Origin: Calvatia gigantea
Lineage: Eukaryota > Basidiomycota > Agaricomycetes > Agaricales > Lycoperdaceae
Reading direction: 5' to 3'
NCBI GenBank assembly: GCA_025093985.1
Contig: JACAAK010000010.1
Coordinates: forward strand, 149,501-213,500
DNA: 64,000 nucleotides
In this document: one piece after another, positions 1 through 9,960 of the stretch
How positions within the stretch are numbered: position 1 is the stretch's first letter
Layout of the letters: each line of letters begins with the position of its first letter
Notes under the pieces: generated by a model
Database searches by the model: none
The model's input: the letters and a program-made list of their open reading frames with translations, nothing else
What the model was told of the DNA's origin: nothing
Program-made: the position numbers and the translations under genes

Positions 1-578
1 ACGTCAAGGTAAGTGGCACTTAGCTTCCCAGTGATTGTGCTAATGGCCGTTCTAGTTGCGAGGTCACTAAGTGCCTCGAATGTTTGCTGTCGAAGAAGGC
101 CTGTTGCCTTCCATCTGCTCGTCGTCAGCCGAAAACTGTCGCTACCCAAGGACCTCAGATCAGCAATGATCAACTCGCAGCTCTCCTTACTTGCCAAAAC
201 GATATCCTGGAGAGGATCGCATCCGTTATGGAGAATCAGGGAGTGAGGACAGATAGGCTGATTGAGATTGGAGAGGAGCAGTTACTGCGGCTGGAGCGGG
301 CAAATGAGCTCGGAAGGAATGTTGAGGCCGCAGTCATCAAGAATGGCGGGTATCAGTGCAGCATTGGATTGATGGTTCAGCAGGTGATGGATGCCCTGGG
401 ACTGGCTGACGATGATGATGACAACGAGGATGACAACGAGGAGGCCCATGCGCCAGGTGAAACCCAGGAGGAAATGGAGGTAGTAATGGAGATGGGGGAA
501 GACAATGGAAACAAGAGTGAAGAGGAAAAGAAGGAAGAAGTGGAGGAAGTGGCTGAGTCGGGTGAAACTGCCCAGTGA
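1..578 (+). CDS. 3' end of a host-type gene, acidic C-terminus, one short intron
   Basis: A coding tail runs to a TGA at 576-578. An intron is likely at 9-55: donor GTAAGT at 9-14, CTAAT branch-like site at 40-44, TAG acceptor ending at 55. At 47 nt it is typical for basidiomycetes. Splicing gives an exon starting with closely spaced cysteines (C-x4-C-x2-C-x6-CC at about 57-110), then a Gln/Leu/Glu-rich segment that looks helical, and a strongly acidic Asp/Glu tail from about 405 on. An AATAAA follows at 641. The upstream part lies outside the window. I do not recognise the protein; the Cys cluster could bind zinc. No retroelement motif is visible, so it may be a host gene or a cargo ORF. Confidence 0.4.
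9..55 (+). other. predicted 47-nt spliceosomal intron
   Basis: GTAAGT donor, CTAAT branch-like motif about 13 nt before TAG. Removal joins an upstream reading frame to the Cys-rich exon. The size fits basidiomycete introns. Confidence 0.45.
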
Positions 579-640
579 TCCATGGCCGTCTTCTCCTCAT
601 ATTTTGGACATTACATAATTGTTGATAGTTGATAATGTGC

Positions 641-646
641 AATAAA
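641..646 (+). terminator. AATAAA polyadenylation-type signal
   Basis: AATAAA lies 63 nt after the stop codon of the upstream ORF, in an AT-rich tail. Only about 50 bp separates it from the opposing pol stop at 698. Confidence 0.35.
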
Positions 647-697
647 CTGATTTGTCTGTGTGAATGAAGTGTGAAAGAAATTTAAGTAAGGAAAAAA

Positions 698-3604
698 TCA
701 TAGAGGGTTCAAAGGTCCAGGCTTAGAAGGATAAGAGGAATGAAAGTCTGCAAGAAGTTCAGCCACATGTGCTAGCTCAGTAGCAGGTAACCAGGAAGAC
801 TCTTCTTCAGTGTCTTCATAACCTAACCAGATAACTTTGTACAAAAGCTTGCAAGCTTGACAGCGGTCGATTTTCGAGTCAACGACACGAGCAATTTCAT
901 ACTCTGGTTCACCTTCAACCACAACAGGCAGGGGAGGCGGCTCAGAGCGGCCGTCGAAGGTGTTGGGTGTGGCAGGTTCTAGCATAGAGACATGGAACAC
1001 TAGGTGAACAGCATGAAGTGAGTCAGGGAGTCTGAGAGTGAATGAAATGGAACCGGGTTGTGCTATAATCTCGTAAGGACCAAGATACTTCTCAGAGAGC
1101 TTTTTGGATGGCCAAGTCATGCGGAAGAACTTGGCCTTGATGAAGACTTTCTGATCAATAGTGAAGTCAGGCGAAGGAAGTCGGCGAGTGTCAGCAGATG
1201 TCTGATAACGTTCTTGAGCAAGCTTGATCTCAGCCTTTAGCACATCATGGAGTTCGTCGAGGTCGACAACGAATTGTCGGGCCTGGCTAGAAGCTAAATC
1301 TCTCTCAGGGTATACTGTGATGTTCGGGTGATAACCCTTGTTAGCGAAGAATGGGGAAACACCAGTCATGGCACTAGAAGCATTGTTGTAAGTGAACTCA
1401 GCTAGTGGAAGTAATTCTGCCCAGTTGTCCTGCTGATAATTGCAGTAGACACGAATGTATTGCTCGAGGGTCTGGTTGGTCCGTTCGGTCTGTCCGTCGC
1501 CTTCTGGGTGGTAACCTGAAGTGAAATGCAACTTCATGTCCAGTGCTTTTCCAAGCGACCGGAAGAAGTGCGAGACAAACTCAGAACCGTGATCGGACAT
1601 GACATGTTCAGGAACACCGTGCTTCGAGAATACATGAATGACGAATAGTCGGGCCAACTCGGCCGATGTGATCGTGTCGTGGGTAGGAATGAACAGGGAT
1701 TGTTTGGTGAGTCTGTCAATGATAACAAGGATAGTATTGAACTCAGAGGAGGTAGCGAGCTTCTCAATGAAGTCCATAAAGATAGAGTTCCAGGGTCATT
1801 CAGGGATGGGGAGTTGCTTGAGAAGTCCATATGGCCTGTGGCGCTGCAGTTTAGATCGCATACAAGTGACACATGACTTACAGAAGTCCTTGACAGCTGA
1901 CCGGATGTCAGGCCAAGTGTAGTCTCTGTGGACGAGTTCGAGAGTCTTGTTCTGACCAAAGTGGCCAGAGAGGATGTGATCATGTTTGTACTGTAAAACT
2001 CGAAGTCGTAACTTGTTAGCATCAGGGACGTAAATCCTGTCATCAAGGCGGAGAAAACCAGCCAAGTCGACAGACCATTGTCCTTCTGGTTTAGCTATGT
2101 GAGCAGCTGTGGATGGGTCAAGCGGGAGAGCTGAGAGGATATCAGAGTGGAGTTGATCAAGGTCAATGATCGTGGCTGCACGAAGGGAAGGGGCATATAG
2201 GTATGTAGCGCGGACAGAGGCTGAAAGCTGTTCATGAGTAAAGACAGGTCTGAAGTTGTGAGGATTGACCGTAGCGTAGTCATTATTCCCCCCTTTAGGG
2301 TAGACGTCCCATCATCTAGTAAGAGTGTCAGGTTTTGTCCCTAGTCAGCCGGGGCAAAAGTGAATCATGAGGTTGAACTGGGAGAGGAACTCGGACCAGC
2401 GGGCTTGTCGGCGGGTGAGGATTTCTGTGGTACAGAAGTATTCTAGATTCTTGTGATCAGTAACAACATCGATCGCAAGAGGGGCACCTTTGAAGTAGTA
2501 CTGCCAAATCCTGAAAGCTTCAAATATAGCCAGGAGTTCCTTGTCGTGGGTATCATAATTCAGCTTGGCCGGACTGAAGGTGCGGGAGTGGAATGCCATG
2601 GGGTGAACTTCACCATCCTCGGTAATAATGGAGAGGATGGCTGCTAGCGCGTAGTCAGATGTGTCAGTCTCGACAATAATCTGAGTGTTGGGTATTCAGT
2701 GAGTGAGGACAGGTGCTGAGATAAAGGCGTCCTTCAATGATCTGAAAGCTTCTCGACAGTCATCGCCGAACTTCCACACCATGCCCTTTTGGGTGAGGTG
2801 GGTCAGTGGGACGACGATGTCAGAGTAGTTGTAGATGAAGCGACAGTAGAAGTTGGCGAAGCCAAGGAAAGACTGTATGTCCTTGACCTTCTTCAGTTCG
2901 GGCCAGTCCTGGATGATCTTGACCTTTTCCTTAGACATTCTGAGACCTTCGGGGGAGAGGACGTATCCAAGGTATTCAATGGTATCGGATTCAAACTCAC
3001 ACTTATCCACGCGGGTGTAGAGGCCATGTTTGCGGAGCCACTTTAATACATCCTTAACCTGCTTGCGGTGGTTGCTGAGGTTGTCAGAGTAAATGAGGAT
3101 ATCGTCAAGATAGACTGTAACGCAAACATCTAGGAGATCCTTGAAGATGTCATTCATGAACTGCTGGAAAGCAGCAGGTGCGTTAGTGAGGCCGAAGGGC
3201 ATAACAAGCCATTCGAACGAGCCATAGCGGGTCCAAAAGGCTGTCTTCCATTCGTCACCAGCCGCGATGTGAACAAGATGGTAAGCATGGCAGAGGTCGA
3301 TCTTGGTGTAAATGCAGGCTTTGCATGGAGAGTCGAGTAGGTTAGATATGAGCAGAAGAGGATAGCGATCCTTCTTCGTGATATGGTTGAGACCTTGGAA
3401 GTCAACACAGAGTCGGAGGGAGCCATCCTTCTTCTTGACAAAAAGGACTGGAGCTCCATGAGGGGAGTTGGAAGGGCGGATGAAGCCAATGGCAAGGTTT
3501 TCCTCTATGAATTCACGGAGGGCCTCCAGTTCAGTCCAGGACAGAGAGTAGATGGTACCAACGGGAGGTTGGCCACCTTCTTCCAGATTGATTTGGAGGT
3601 CATA
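698..3604 (-). pseudogene. family D Ty3/Gypsy chromovirus pol remnant (RT-RNase H-integrase-chromodomain)
   Basis: Reading leftward, one frame gives a reverse transcriptase (from about 3600; a YLDD catalytic box near 3100), RNase H (about 2700-2345), the HHCC integrase finger (about 2000-1880, ending C-x2-C), the DDE integrase core (about 1777-1200) and a chromodomain in the last ~75 codons, ending at a TAG at 698-700. At least four in-frame TGA codons interrupt it, each explained by CGA to TGA. The 5' part (gag, protease, start of RT) is cut off exactly at the A1 LTR at 3605, and no LTR of its own is visible on the left. Its sequence is clearly distinct from families A and B. Confidence 0.85.
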
Positions 3605-3892
3605 TGTTGTGAATTATCACCGATCATAACGTAGTCTGCTCTCGTCTGCATTCTGTTCTGCTAGCACCCCTGTTTCACCTATAGTTGTACCAGTGATCTC
3701 CGAACTATGACTCGTAGTGACTCCAACGTAGTTACTCCATCTGTTCAACTGGATGACCTCCTTAGAGTATTTAAGCATACATACACCCGACTGTATTCGG
3801 TACGCTTAACCACCTTTGTTCTCTTTCCCTTACTCGCCCTCAAGACTTAGCCAGAGCTGCAACCTGAGGTCTAACTGACTAAGGTCGTAACA
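3605..3892 (+). repeat. A1 5' LTR
   Basis: 288 bp, starts TGTTGTGAATT and ends GTCGTAACA. Repeated at 9673-9960 with four C/T differences, all in CpG context. Confidence 0.95.
3768..3812 (+). promoter_or_regulatory. A1 LTR promoter: TATA-like box and predicted transcript start
   Basis: TATTTAAG at 3768-3775 lies 34 nt before ACGCTTAACCA at 3802-3812, the segment complementary to the primer binding site after the LTR. In Tf1-like elements the complementary segment is the 5' end of the RNA, so the start is inferred near 3802. The layout repeats in the other family A LTRs. Confidence 0.55.
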
Positions 3893-3894
3893 TT

Positions 3895-3905
3895 TGGTTA
3901 AGTGT
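3895..3905 (+). other. A1 primer binding site, self-priming type
   Basis: TGGTTAAGTGT, two bases after the LTR, pairs with ACGCTTAACCA in the LTR (10 Watson-Crick pairs plus one G-U). I see no obvious tRNA 3'-end match. Confidence 0.6.
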
Positions 3906-3973
3906 CACCACCTCACCTTGCAGGAGATAGAGTTGAAAAAGACTTGAACCATGACGAACCCAGGAGCCATTAT

Positions 3974-5125
3974 ATGAGCTTGAACCCTGATGAATACAAA
4001 GAACCCCAGCTCGAAGTCACCGACAACGAATTTGAAACAGACGGCGAAACCAACACATCAGACGAAGAAGCAGAGAACCCCGAAGTACCTGCACCAGCAC
4101 CAGTTGTAACAGACAACGAACCAGGAGAACCACCACAAGGCGAAAGCACCACTGAAGTAGAAGTAGCTATCTCAGAACTTCTCAACGAACTCGACCTAGC
4201 AGAGGAAGAGCTAAGACAACCGGAGAACCAAGAAACCAAAACCGAATCAGACGAATCAGACGAATCAGAAATGATGGACAACACCACGCCTACCACAGCA
4301 CACAGTGCCAAAGGACTTGTACCTGACCCGGGCTTCTTCAATGGAACCAGGACCAAATTCGACAACTGGTGGAGGGCCATGACGCTCTTCATGAAATTCA
4401 ACAAAGTCACCACAGCAGATGACAAAGCCATAGCAGTCTTAGCTAGACTGAGAGGAGGAACAGCAGGAGCATATGTGGCAATGAAAGCCCCACAAATCTT
4501 AGAAGGAGAAGACTCGGTGGATTGGAAAATCTTTGCCGAAGAATTCAAACGGACGTTCTCAGACGATGCCATGAATGCAAAGGCAGAATGGCAGATAGAG
4601 AAATTCAAGCAGGGCAACAGGAACACAGCCGACTATCTCATAGAATTTGAAGTACTCAAAAACAAGGCGAAAACGGACAATCGACACACCATGTTCCTCC
4701 TGTGAAAAAACGCCCGGCAAGATATCGTCCACACCATCACAGGATATCCCCCCACTGCCCGACCAGACACATACCCAGAATGGAAAGAGGCCATATTGGC
4801 AGTAGGACAGGGATATGAAGCATCTGAGTACTGAGGAGATAAGAAGACCAACTCGGGAACTACCTATGGAGGAATGGGGGAACCCATGGAAATAGGAAGT
4901 CAGCGACACGTGTTCAATGCCAAAGGAGAACCAAAGTGCTACAACTGCAGAATATTCGGACACATGTCCAAGGATTGCAAGAAACCCAAGGGGTTAACAT
5001 GCTATAACTGTGGCAAGACCGGCCACATCGCCAAGGCATGCACTGCGCCGAAGAAAGTACAAATCCGAGCAGTAGAAGAAGCCAAACCAGAGGAACAACA
5101 GGATTTTTCCGAAGACTCCGAGTAG
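3974..5125 (+). pseudogene. gag: A1 gag
   Basis: The start is ATG 3974, used at the same place in A2, A9 and A11. An upstream ATG at 3951 is out of frame and closes at once. The product has an acidic N-terminal ~110 residues, then a retrotransposon-gag domain (about 4320-4700) and two CCHC knuckles of the C-x2-C-x4-H-x4-C form, starting near 4937 and 5000, that would bind RNA in the capsid. The end is TAG 5123-5125. Two in-frame TGA codons (4703 and 4832) replace Arg codons seen in other copies, so the protein is broken by two CpG transitions only. Pol is reached by a -1 shift at 5101-5107. Confidence 0.88.
5101..5107 (+). promoter_or_regulatory. candidate -1 ribosomal frameshift heptamer GGATTTT
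   Basis: Gag is in the frame starting at 5102 and pol in the -1 frame. GGATTTT resembles the known GGAUUUA slip site of the MMTV pro-pol junction. It is present at the same place in A2, A3, A9 and A11. I did not identify a downstream pseudoknot. Confidence 0.5.
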
Positions 5126-8100
5126 GTGCTGCCTCAAGAGTCAAGAAATTTGTATCTAGGATATCAGAGAAATATTACACGATTCCTCAGAAACGAAAGC
5201 ACGAACTTAATCTAAAAGGAAACATCCGGACCCCAAGAAAAAACATAACGGTGAACACAATAGTCGACTCGGGATGCACCACCAGTAGCATCAGCAAGAA
5301 ATTGATAGACGAAGAAAACATCCCCACAGAGAAATTAGGACAGGTGATCACGGTACTCAACGCGGACGGCACAACCAACCAAGGAGGAAAAGTTACAGAG
5401 ACAGCAACCATTCAGGTGGAAATTGAAGGACACAAAGAAACAATCAAGGCGTCAGTCATACAACTCCAAGACAGAGCAGAAATATTCCTAGGACATGACT
5501 GGCTCATCAAGCACAATCCGGAAGTAAACTGGCAAACAGGAGAAATCAAATTCAACCGATGCCCAAAAGACTGCAAAATCCCGCATCAGAACATCCAAAC
5601 AACAGATAGGATCTGAGGCATGGCAACTACTGAAGACATATGGGAAGAGGAAGAAGAACCCGATCACACTGAACCCTCGGACCTACCAGATTACGTCTGG
5701 CCATTTATACATCTATTCAACAAAACGACATTCAACAAATTACCCGAACGAATAGAATGGGACCATGAAATAATCCTAACGGAGGACACACCCAAGGAAA
5801 TCAATGCAGGCACCTACAACATGACAATCAAGGAACAAGACGAACTCAAGGCATTTGTCAAAGAAAACCTCGAATCAGGACGAATACGACCATCAAAGTC
5901 GCCATACGCCGCACCTACCTTCTTTATTCCCAAGAAGGATGGTACAAAGCGACTAATACAGGACTACCATCGATTGAACAACGTAGTCGTCAAGGATAAA
6001 ACGCCACTACCTCGGATCGGAGAAGTCATTGACAAATTAGGAAAGGCCAAGTACTTCAACAAACTAGATATCATCTGGGGATACAACAATGTCCGAATCA
6101 AAGAAGGAGACGAATGGAAAGCAGCCTTCCAAACCAATGAAGGGCTATTCGAACCAACAGTGATGTTCTTCGGGCTCAGCAACTCACCAGGAACCTTCTC
6201 ACGAATGATGGCGAGCATCTTCTGTGATTTACTATGCAATGGAGACATCGTAAACTACATGGATGACTTCGCCATCCCAGGCGACACCAAAGAACAATTA
6301 CAAGAATGAACAATCCAGTTCCTAGAATGAGCAGCTGAACATAACCTATGCTTCAAATGGTCCAAGTGTATCTTTGATGCCAAAGAAATCCCAATGCTAG
6401 GAGTCACAGTGGGGCACAGACGCATTGAAATGGAAACAGAGAAAGTAAAAGCAGTCCGGGAATGGCCTGAACCACGCAACAAGAAGGGAGTAGAGAGATT
6501 CCTTGGTTTTGCAAACTATTACCGCCGATTCATCAAAAACTTCAGCAAAATCGCAGGCCCATTAAACAAGCTAAAAGGGGCAGAAGAGTGGAACTGGACG
6601 GAAGAACACCAAACGGCATTCAACGAACTAAAGCAACGAATCACAGAAGAACCCACTCTATCACTTCCCCAGCGAAATGGACAGTTCCGCGTAGAAGTTG
6701 ATGCCTCGCAATATGCACTAGGAGGAGTGCTCTCACAAGAACAAAACACAAAATGGCACCCAATTGCGTTCATGTCCCGTACCCTATCACCAGCGGAACG
6801 GAACTATGAAATCTATGACAAGGAACTTCTGGCAATCGTACACACGTTAAAAGAGTGGCGACATTACCTGCTGGACGCAGAGGAAAAATTCGAAATCTGG
6901 ACGGACCATGAAAACATGAAGTATTACCGAGAACCACAAAAACTAAATGGGTGACAAGCAAGATGGTACCTACGACTACAGGACTACGACTTCACATTAC
7001 GACATGTACCCAGAAAAACGAACACCAAAGCAGACCTTCTCTCCAGAATCTACCACGAACCAGAACAAGAGGAGGAAAACCTAGTCACCATGATCCGGGA
7101 GGCATGGATAGCGGACAAACCGGAAGAAGAACAATCAGAAGAAACCATCCTACTTCGCGCCGAACTATTTGTAGAACCCACCTTCAAAGAGCAAATCAAG
7201 TCTAACAAGAGGAGAGAAACAATCTTAGTCCAAAAACTGCGCAACCAAGACCCGAACTTCACAGAACAGAAAGGTATAATCTACTACAGCGTCAGCATGT
7301 ATGTACCGCTGGGAACAACACTCAGAGAGGAGATATTACACCAATACCACGACGCTCCCAACACGGGTCATCCAGGGCAACATCGGATGATCGAACTAGT
7401 AACTAGGGACTATTGGTGGCCAGCAATACGAACAGATGTACGAAAGTACATCAAAGGATGCCAAAACTGCCAACGAAACAAACCACGGATAACGCCACTA
7501 AAGACACCGCTCCACCCACTTCCTGTTCCAAACGGACCTTGGGAAGAAATCAGCATCGACCTCATCAGACCCCTACCCGAGTCCGGAGGGAAAGATGCCA
7601 TCTTGGTTATCGTCGACCGGTTCTCCAAAATGATATGCCTCATAGCAACAAAAACAGACATCTCTTCAAAAGAAGTAGCACGACACTACAGAGATGAAAT
7701 ATGGAAGTTACACGGAGTGCCAAGGAAAGTCCTCAGTGACTGTGGACCACAGTTTGTGTCTGAATTCACCAGCGAACTATTTAAAGGACTAGGAATAGAA
7801 CGAAACCTGTCAACGGCATACCACCCACAGACCGACAGACAAACCGAAAGGATCAACAGAGAAGTCGAGACATACCTAAGGATGTACTGCAACTACGATC
7901 AAGACGACTGGGCGCAATGGCTGCCCATGGCCGAATTCCATTACAATGACAAGAAACATAGCGGTACACAAGCAACACCGTTTTACCTGAACTACAGAAG
8001 ACACCCCTGGAAAGGAAAAGAAAATGGAAGCTCGAACAACCCCAGCAGCACGGAGTTCCTAAAACAACTCCAAGGCGCAAGAGACAACACCGCGGCCGCG

Positions 8101-8661
8101 CTATGATCTTATCAAGAAAAGATGAAACAGGGACACGACAACAGCATGATGAACACTAGGACATATCAAGTCGGCGACAAAGTGTGGTTGGAGAACACCA
8201 ATGTCCATACCAATCAACCATCAAAGAAGCTAGGCCAGAAAAGGTATGGGCCTTTCCAAATCAAGGAAAAAATAGGAGAAGTGGCATATCGGCTAGCACT
8301 GCCAGAAGGATGGGCCATCCATGATGTGTTCAATGCGCAGTTGTTAACCCCAGTGCACAAAGCATCATTTCCCGGTCAGGAAGGAACACCAGCACCGAAT
8401 CCAGTGATCATCAACAATGAAGAAGAATATGAAGTAGAGGAAGTCCGAGGAAAACAACGAAAAGGAAGGGAATATCAATTTCTCATACACTGGAAGGGGT
8501 ATAGCAATGAGGAAGATACGTGGACAGCAGAGTCAAACTTACAAAACGCCCAGGAAGCGATAGCAGAATACCACAAAAGGCATCCAGAGGATACCTATAA
8601 AAAGGGGGGCAAGAAATCCAGAAAAGCAGCAGCCAAGTCAACCCCCAGACAAAAGCACTAA
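5107..8661 (+). pseudogene. pol: A1 pol (protease-RT-RNase H-integrase-chromodomain)
   Basis: A single frame without indels. The aspartic protease has a DSG box at 5266-5274. The reverse transcriptase carries an intact YMDD at 6256-6267. RNase H follows (about 6690-6960), then the HHCC integrase finger (about 7340-7480), the DDE core (about 7550-7860, with the usual D, D and E contexts), a GPF module (about 8240) and a chromodomain (about 8420-8600) that would target insertion to marked chromatin. Stops are TGA at 5614, 6307, 6328, 6952 and 8104, each one C-to-T step from CGA. The terminal stop is TAA 8659-8661. A1 is therefore nearly intact but cannot express pol. Confidence 0.92.
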
Positions 8662-8667
8662 TCAAAC

Positions 8668-9654
8668 ATGTCCTCCCAAGCCAACCGCGTTTCTATCAAC
8701 TCCCTTGTCCACCCCAACCCAACTAAGATCTCCTCAGTCCCATTCCCAGAACCAGGCAACAGCCAAGCACCCACCCCTCAAGGCACTCGTTATAACCTTG
8801 CCACCACACCGTCCCCTGCACAAGGACTCCTCGAAACACTCCTCAAAGACGTCAACGACGCCACCGATACCGAAATCCAGACAATCACCAACCAGAACAA
8901 ACGGCTTGCAGTAAATCGACACATCACCCTGGCCACCGCTTGTATCACATTCACAGACATGTACACAGGTTTCGCCAATGTGTCATCCTCAACAAACCAG
9001 CACATCCCAGCCATCTTCCGATCCCTAGAGTTATCAACCCTCATACCTGGAGAACAAAGCCGCGTTCACAGTCTCCAAAGCTGCATCGACCTCACATTAG
9101 AAGTGTTCAAACACCTTGACATTGCCGACATCTTTCTAGAACTTGCCGATGTCGCTATGAACCTGTTGGGACGAGACAAAACAATGGAAGATCCTGATAT
9201 CGACTGTCTTGTCACACGCATAGGCACCACACTCGCTGATCTACACACCACCATCCGTCCTGCACCACCCAAGCGCCCCGACACACCCATAAACGAAGAC
9301 ATCACCATCTCGATGAAAGAAGAAGTCAACGCCCTGCGCAAGTTCATCAAGACCATCACCCCGCCGCAAATCGTATCGGTTTTTCTCCCACCTGCGAGAT
9401 TCTGCACTGTACTACCCGGTCAAGAGAAAGACCAACACTATTGGAAATCGATAGTCAAGAACTACTGGGACAACTCCACCCTCACCGACTTCCCATTCAA
9501 CGGAGTCCCAGTCCCTATCCGCCAAGACGGTCACAGCCACTTGCCCGTTTTCTTCGCGCGATCAAACGAAGGAAAGTACCTCATCGGAGCAACTAAGAAG
9601 GCACTCACCGCAGCAGTGGTCAACGGAGATTTCGACGAGCTTCCTAAGGCATGA
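8668..9654 (+). CDS. A1 ORF3, conserved post-pol protein of unknown function
   Basis: An intact 328-codon ORF starts 6 nt after the pol stop and in the same frame. The N-terminal ~45 residues are Ser/Pro/Thr-rich, the middle looks alpha-helical with Leu/Ala/Asp-rich stretches, and the last ~100 residues are rich in aromatic and Gly residues (a QHYW motif near 9436, then a Pro-rich VPVPI segment). I see no signal peptide, membrane segment, Cys cluster or protease motif, so it is not a typical env. The same ORF follows pol in A2, A3, A4, A8, A9 and A10. The ATG sits in a good context (A at -3). Coupled reinitiation or stop readthrough are possible expression routes. Its function is unknown. Confidence 0.85.
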   Translation: MSSQANRVSINSLVHPNPTKISSVPFPEPGNSQAPTPQGTRYNLATTPSPAQGLLETLLKDVNDATDTEIQTITNQNKRLAVNRHITLATACITFTDMYTGFANVSSSTNQHIPAIFRSLELSTLIPGEQSRVHSLQSCIDLTLEVFKHLDIADIFLELADVAMNLLGRDKTMEDPDIDCLVTRIGTTLADLHTTIRPAPPKRPDTPINEDITISMKEEVNALRKFIKTITPPQIVSVFLPPARFCTVLPGQEKDQHYWKSIVKNYWDNSTLTDFPFNGVPVPIRQDGHSHLPVFFARSNEGKYLIGATKKALTAAVVNGDFDELPKA

Positions 9655-9661
9655 AGCCTAA

Positions 9662-9672
9662 TCGGGGGGTAA
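9662..9672 (+). other. A1 polypurine tract
   Basis: A TCGGGGGGTAA run lies directly before the 3' LTR at 9673. The G6 core is kept in A2, A4 and A9, as expected for the plus-strand primer. Confidence 0.6.
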
Positions 9673-9960
9673 TGTTGTGAATTATCACCGATCATAACGT
9701 AGTCCGCTCTCGTCTGCATTCTGTTCTGCTAGCACCCCTGTTTCACCTATAGTTGTACCAGTGATCTCCGAACTATGACTCGTAGTGACTCCAACGTAGT
9801 TACTCCATCTGTTCAACCGGATGACCTCCTTAGAGTATTTAAGCATACATACACCCGACTGTATTCGGTACGCTTAACCACCTTTGTTCTCTTTCCCTTA
9901 CTTGCCCTCAAGACTTAGCCAGAGCTGCAACCTGAGGTCTAACCGACTAAGGTCGTAACA
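9673..9960 (+). repeat. A1 3' LTR
   Basis: 288 bp, paired with 3605-3892. Followed at once by truncated family B gag rather than by a target duplication. Confidence 0.95.

Larger units (their letters stand above)
3605..9960 (+). mobile_element. A1: complete family A Ty3/Gypsy chromovirus with a third ORF
   Basis: Two 288-bp LTRs (TG...CA) flank gag, pol and ORF3. The LTRs differ at four sites, all CpG versus TpG, so this is the youngest Gypsy copy here. Coding frames have no indels: gag has two TGA stops, pol has five, and ORF3 is intact. The flanks do not share a target duplication (left TCATA, right CAGAC) and belong to two different elements, family D on the left and B1 on the right. This points to LTR-LTR recombination after insertion. 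Confidence 0.92.

Noticed and set aside
337..642. Pro/Ser-rich minus-strand frame over the first ORF
   Set aside because: It is the antisense of the acidic Asp/Glu tail. Composition alone explains it.
8668..9654. Family A ORF3 as a retroviral envelope
   Set aside because: No signal peptide, hydrophobic membrane span, Cys pattern or furin-like site is visible. Only its position is env-like.
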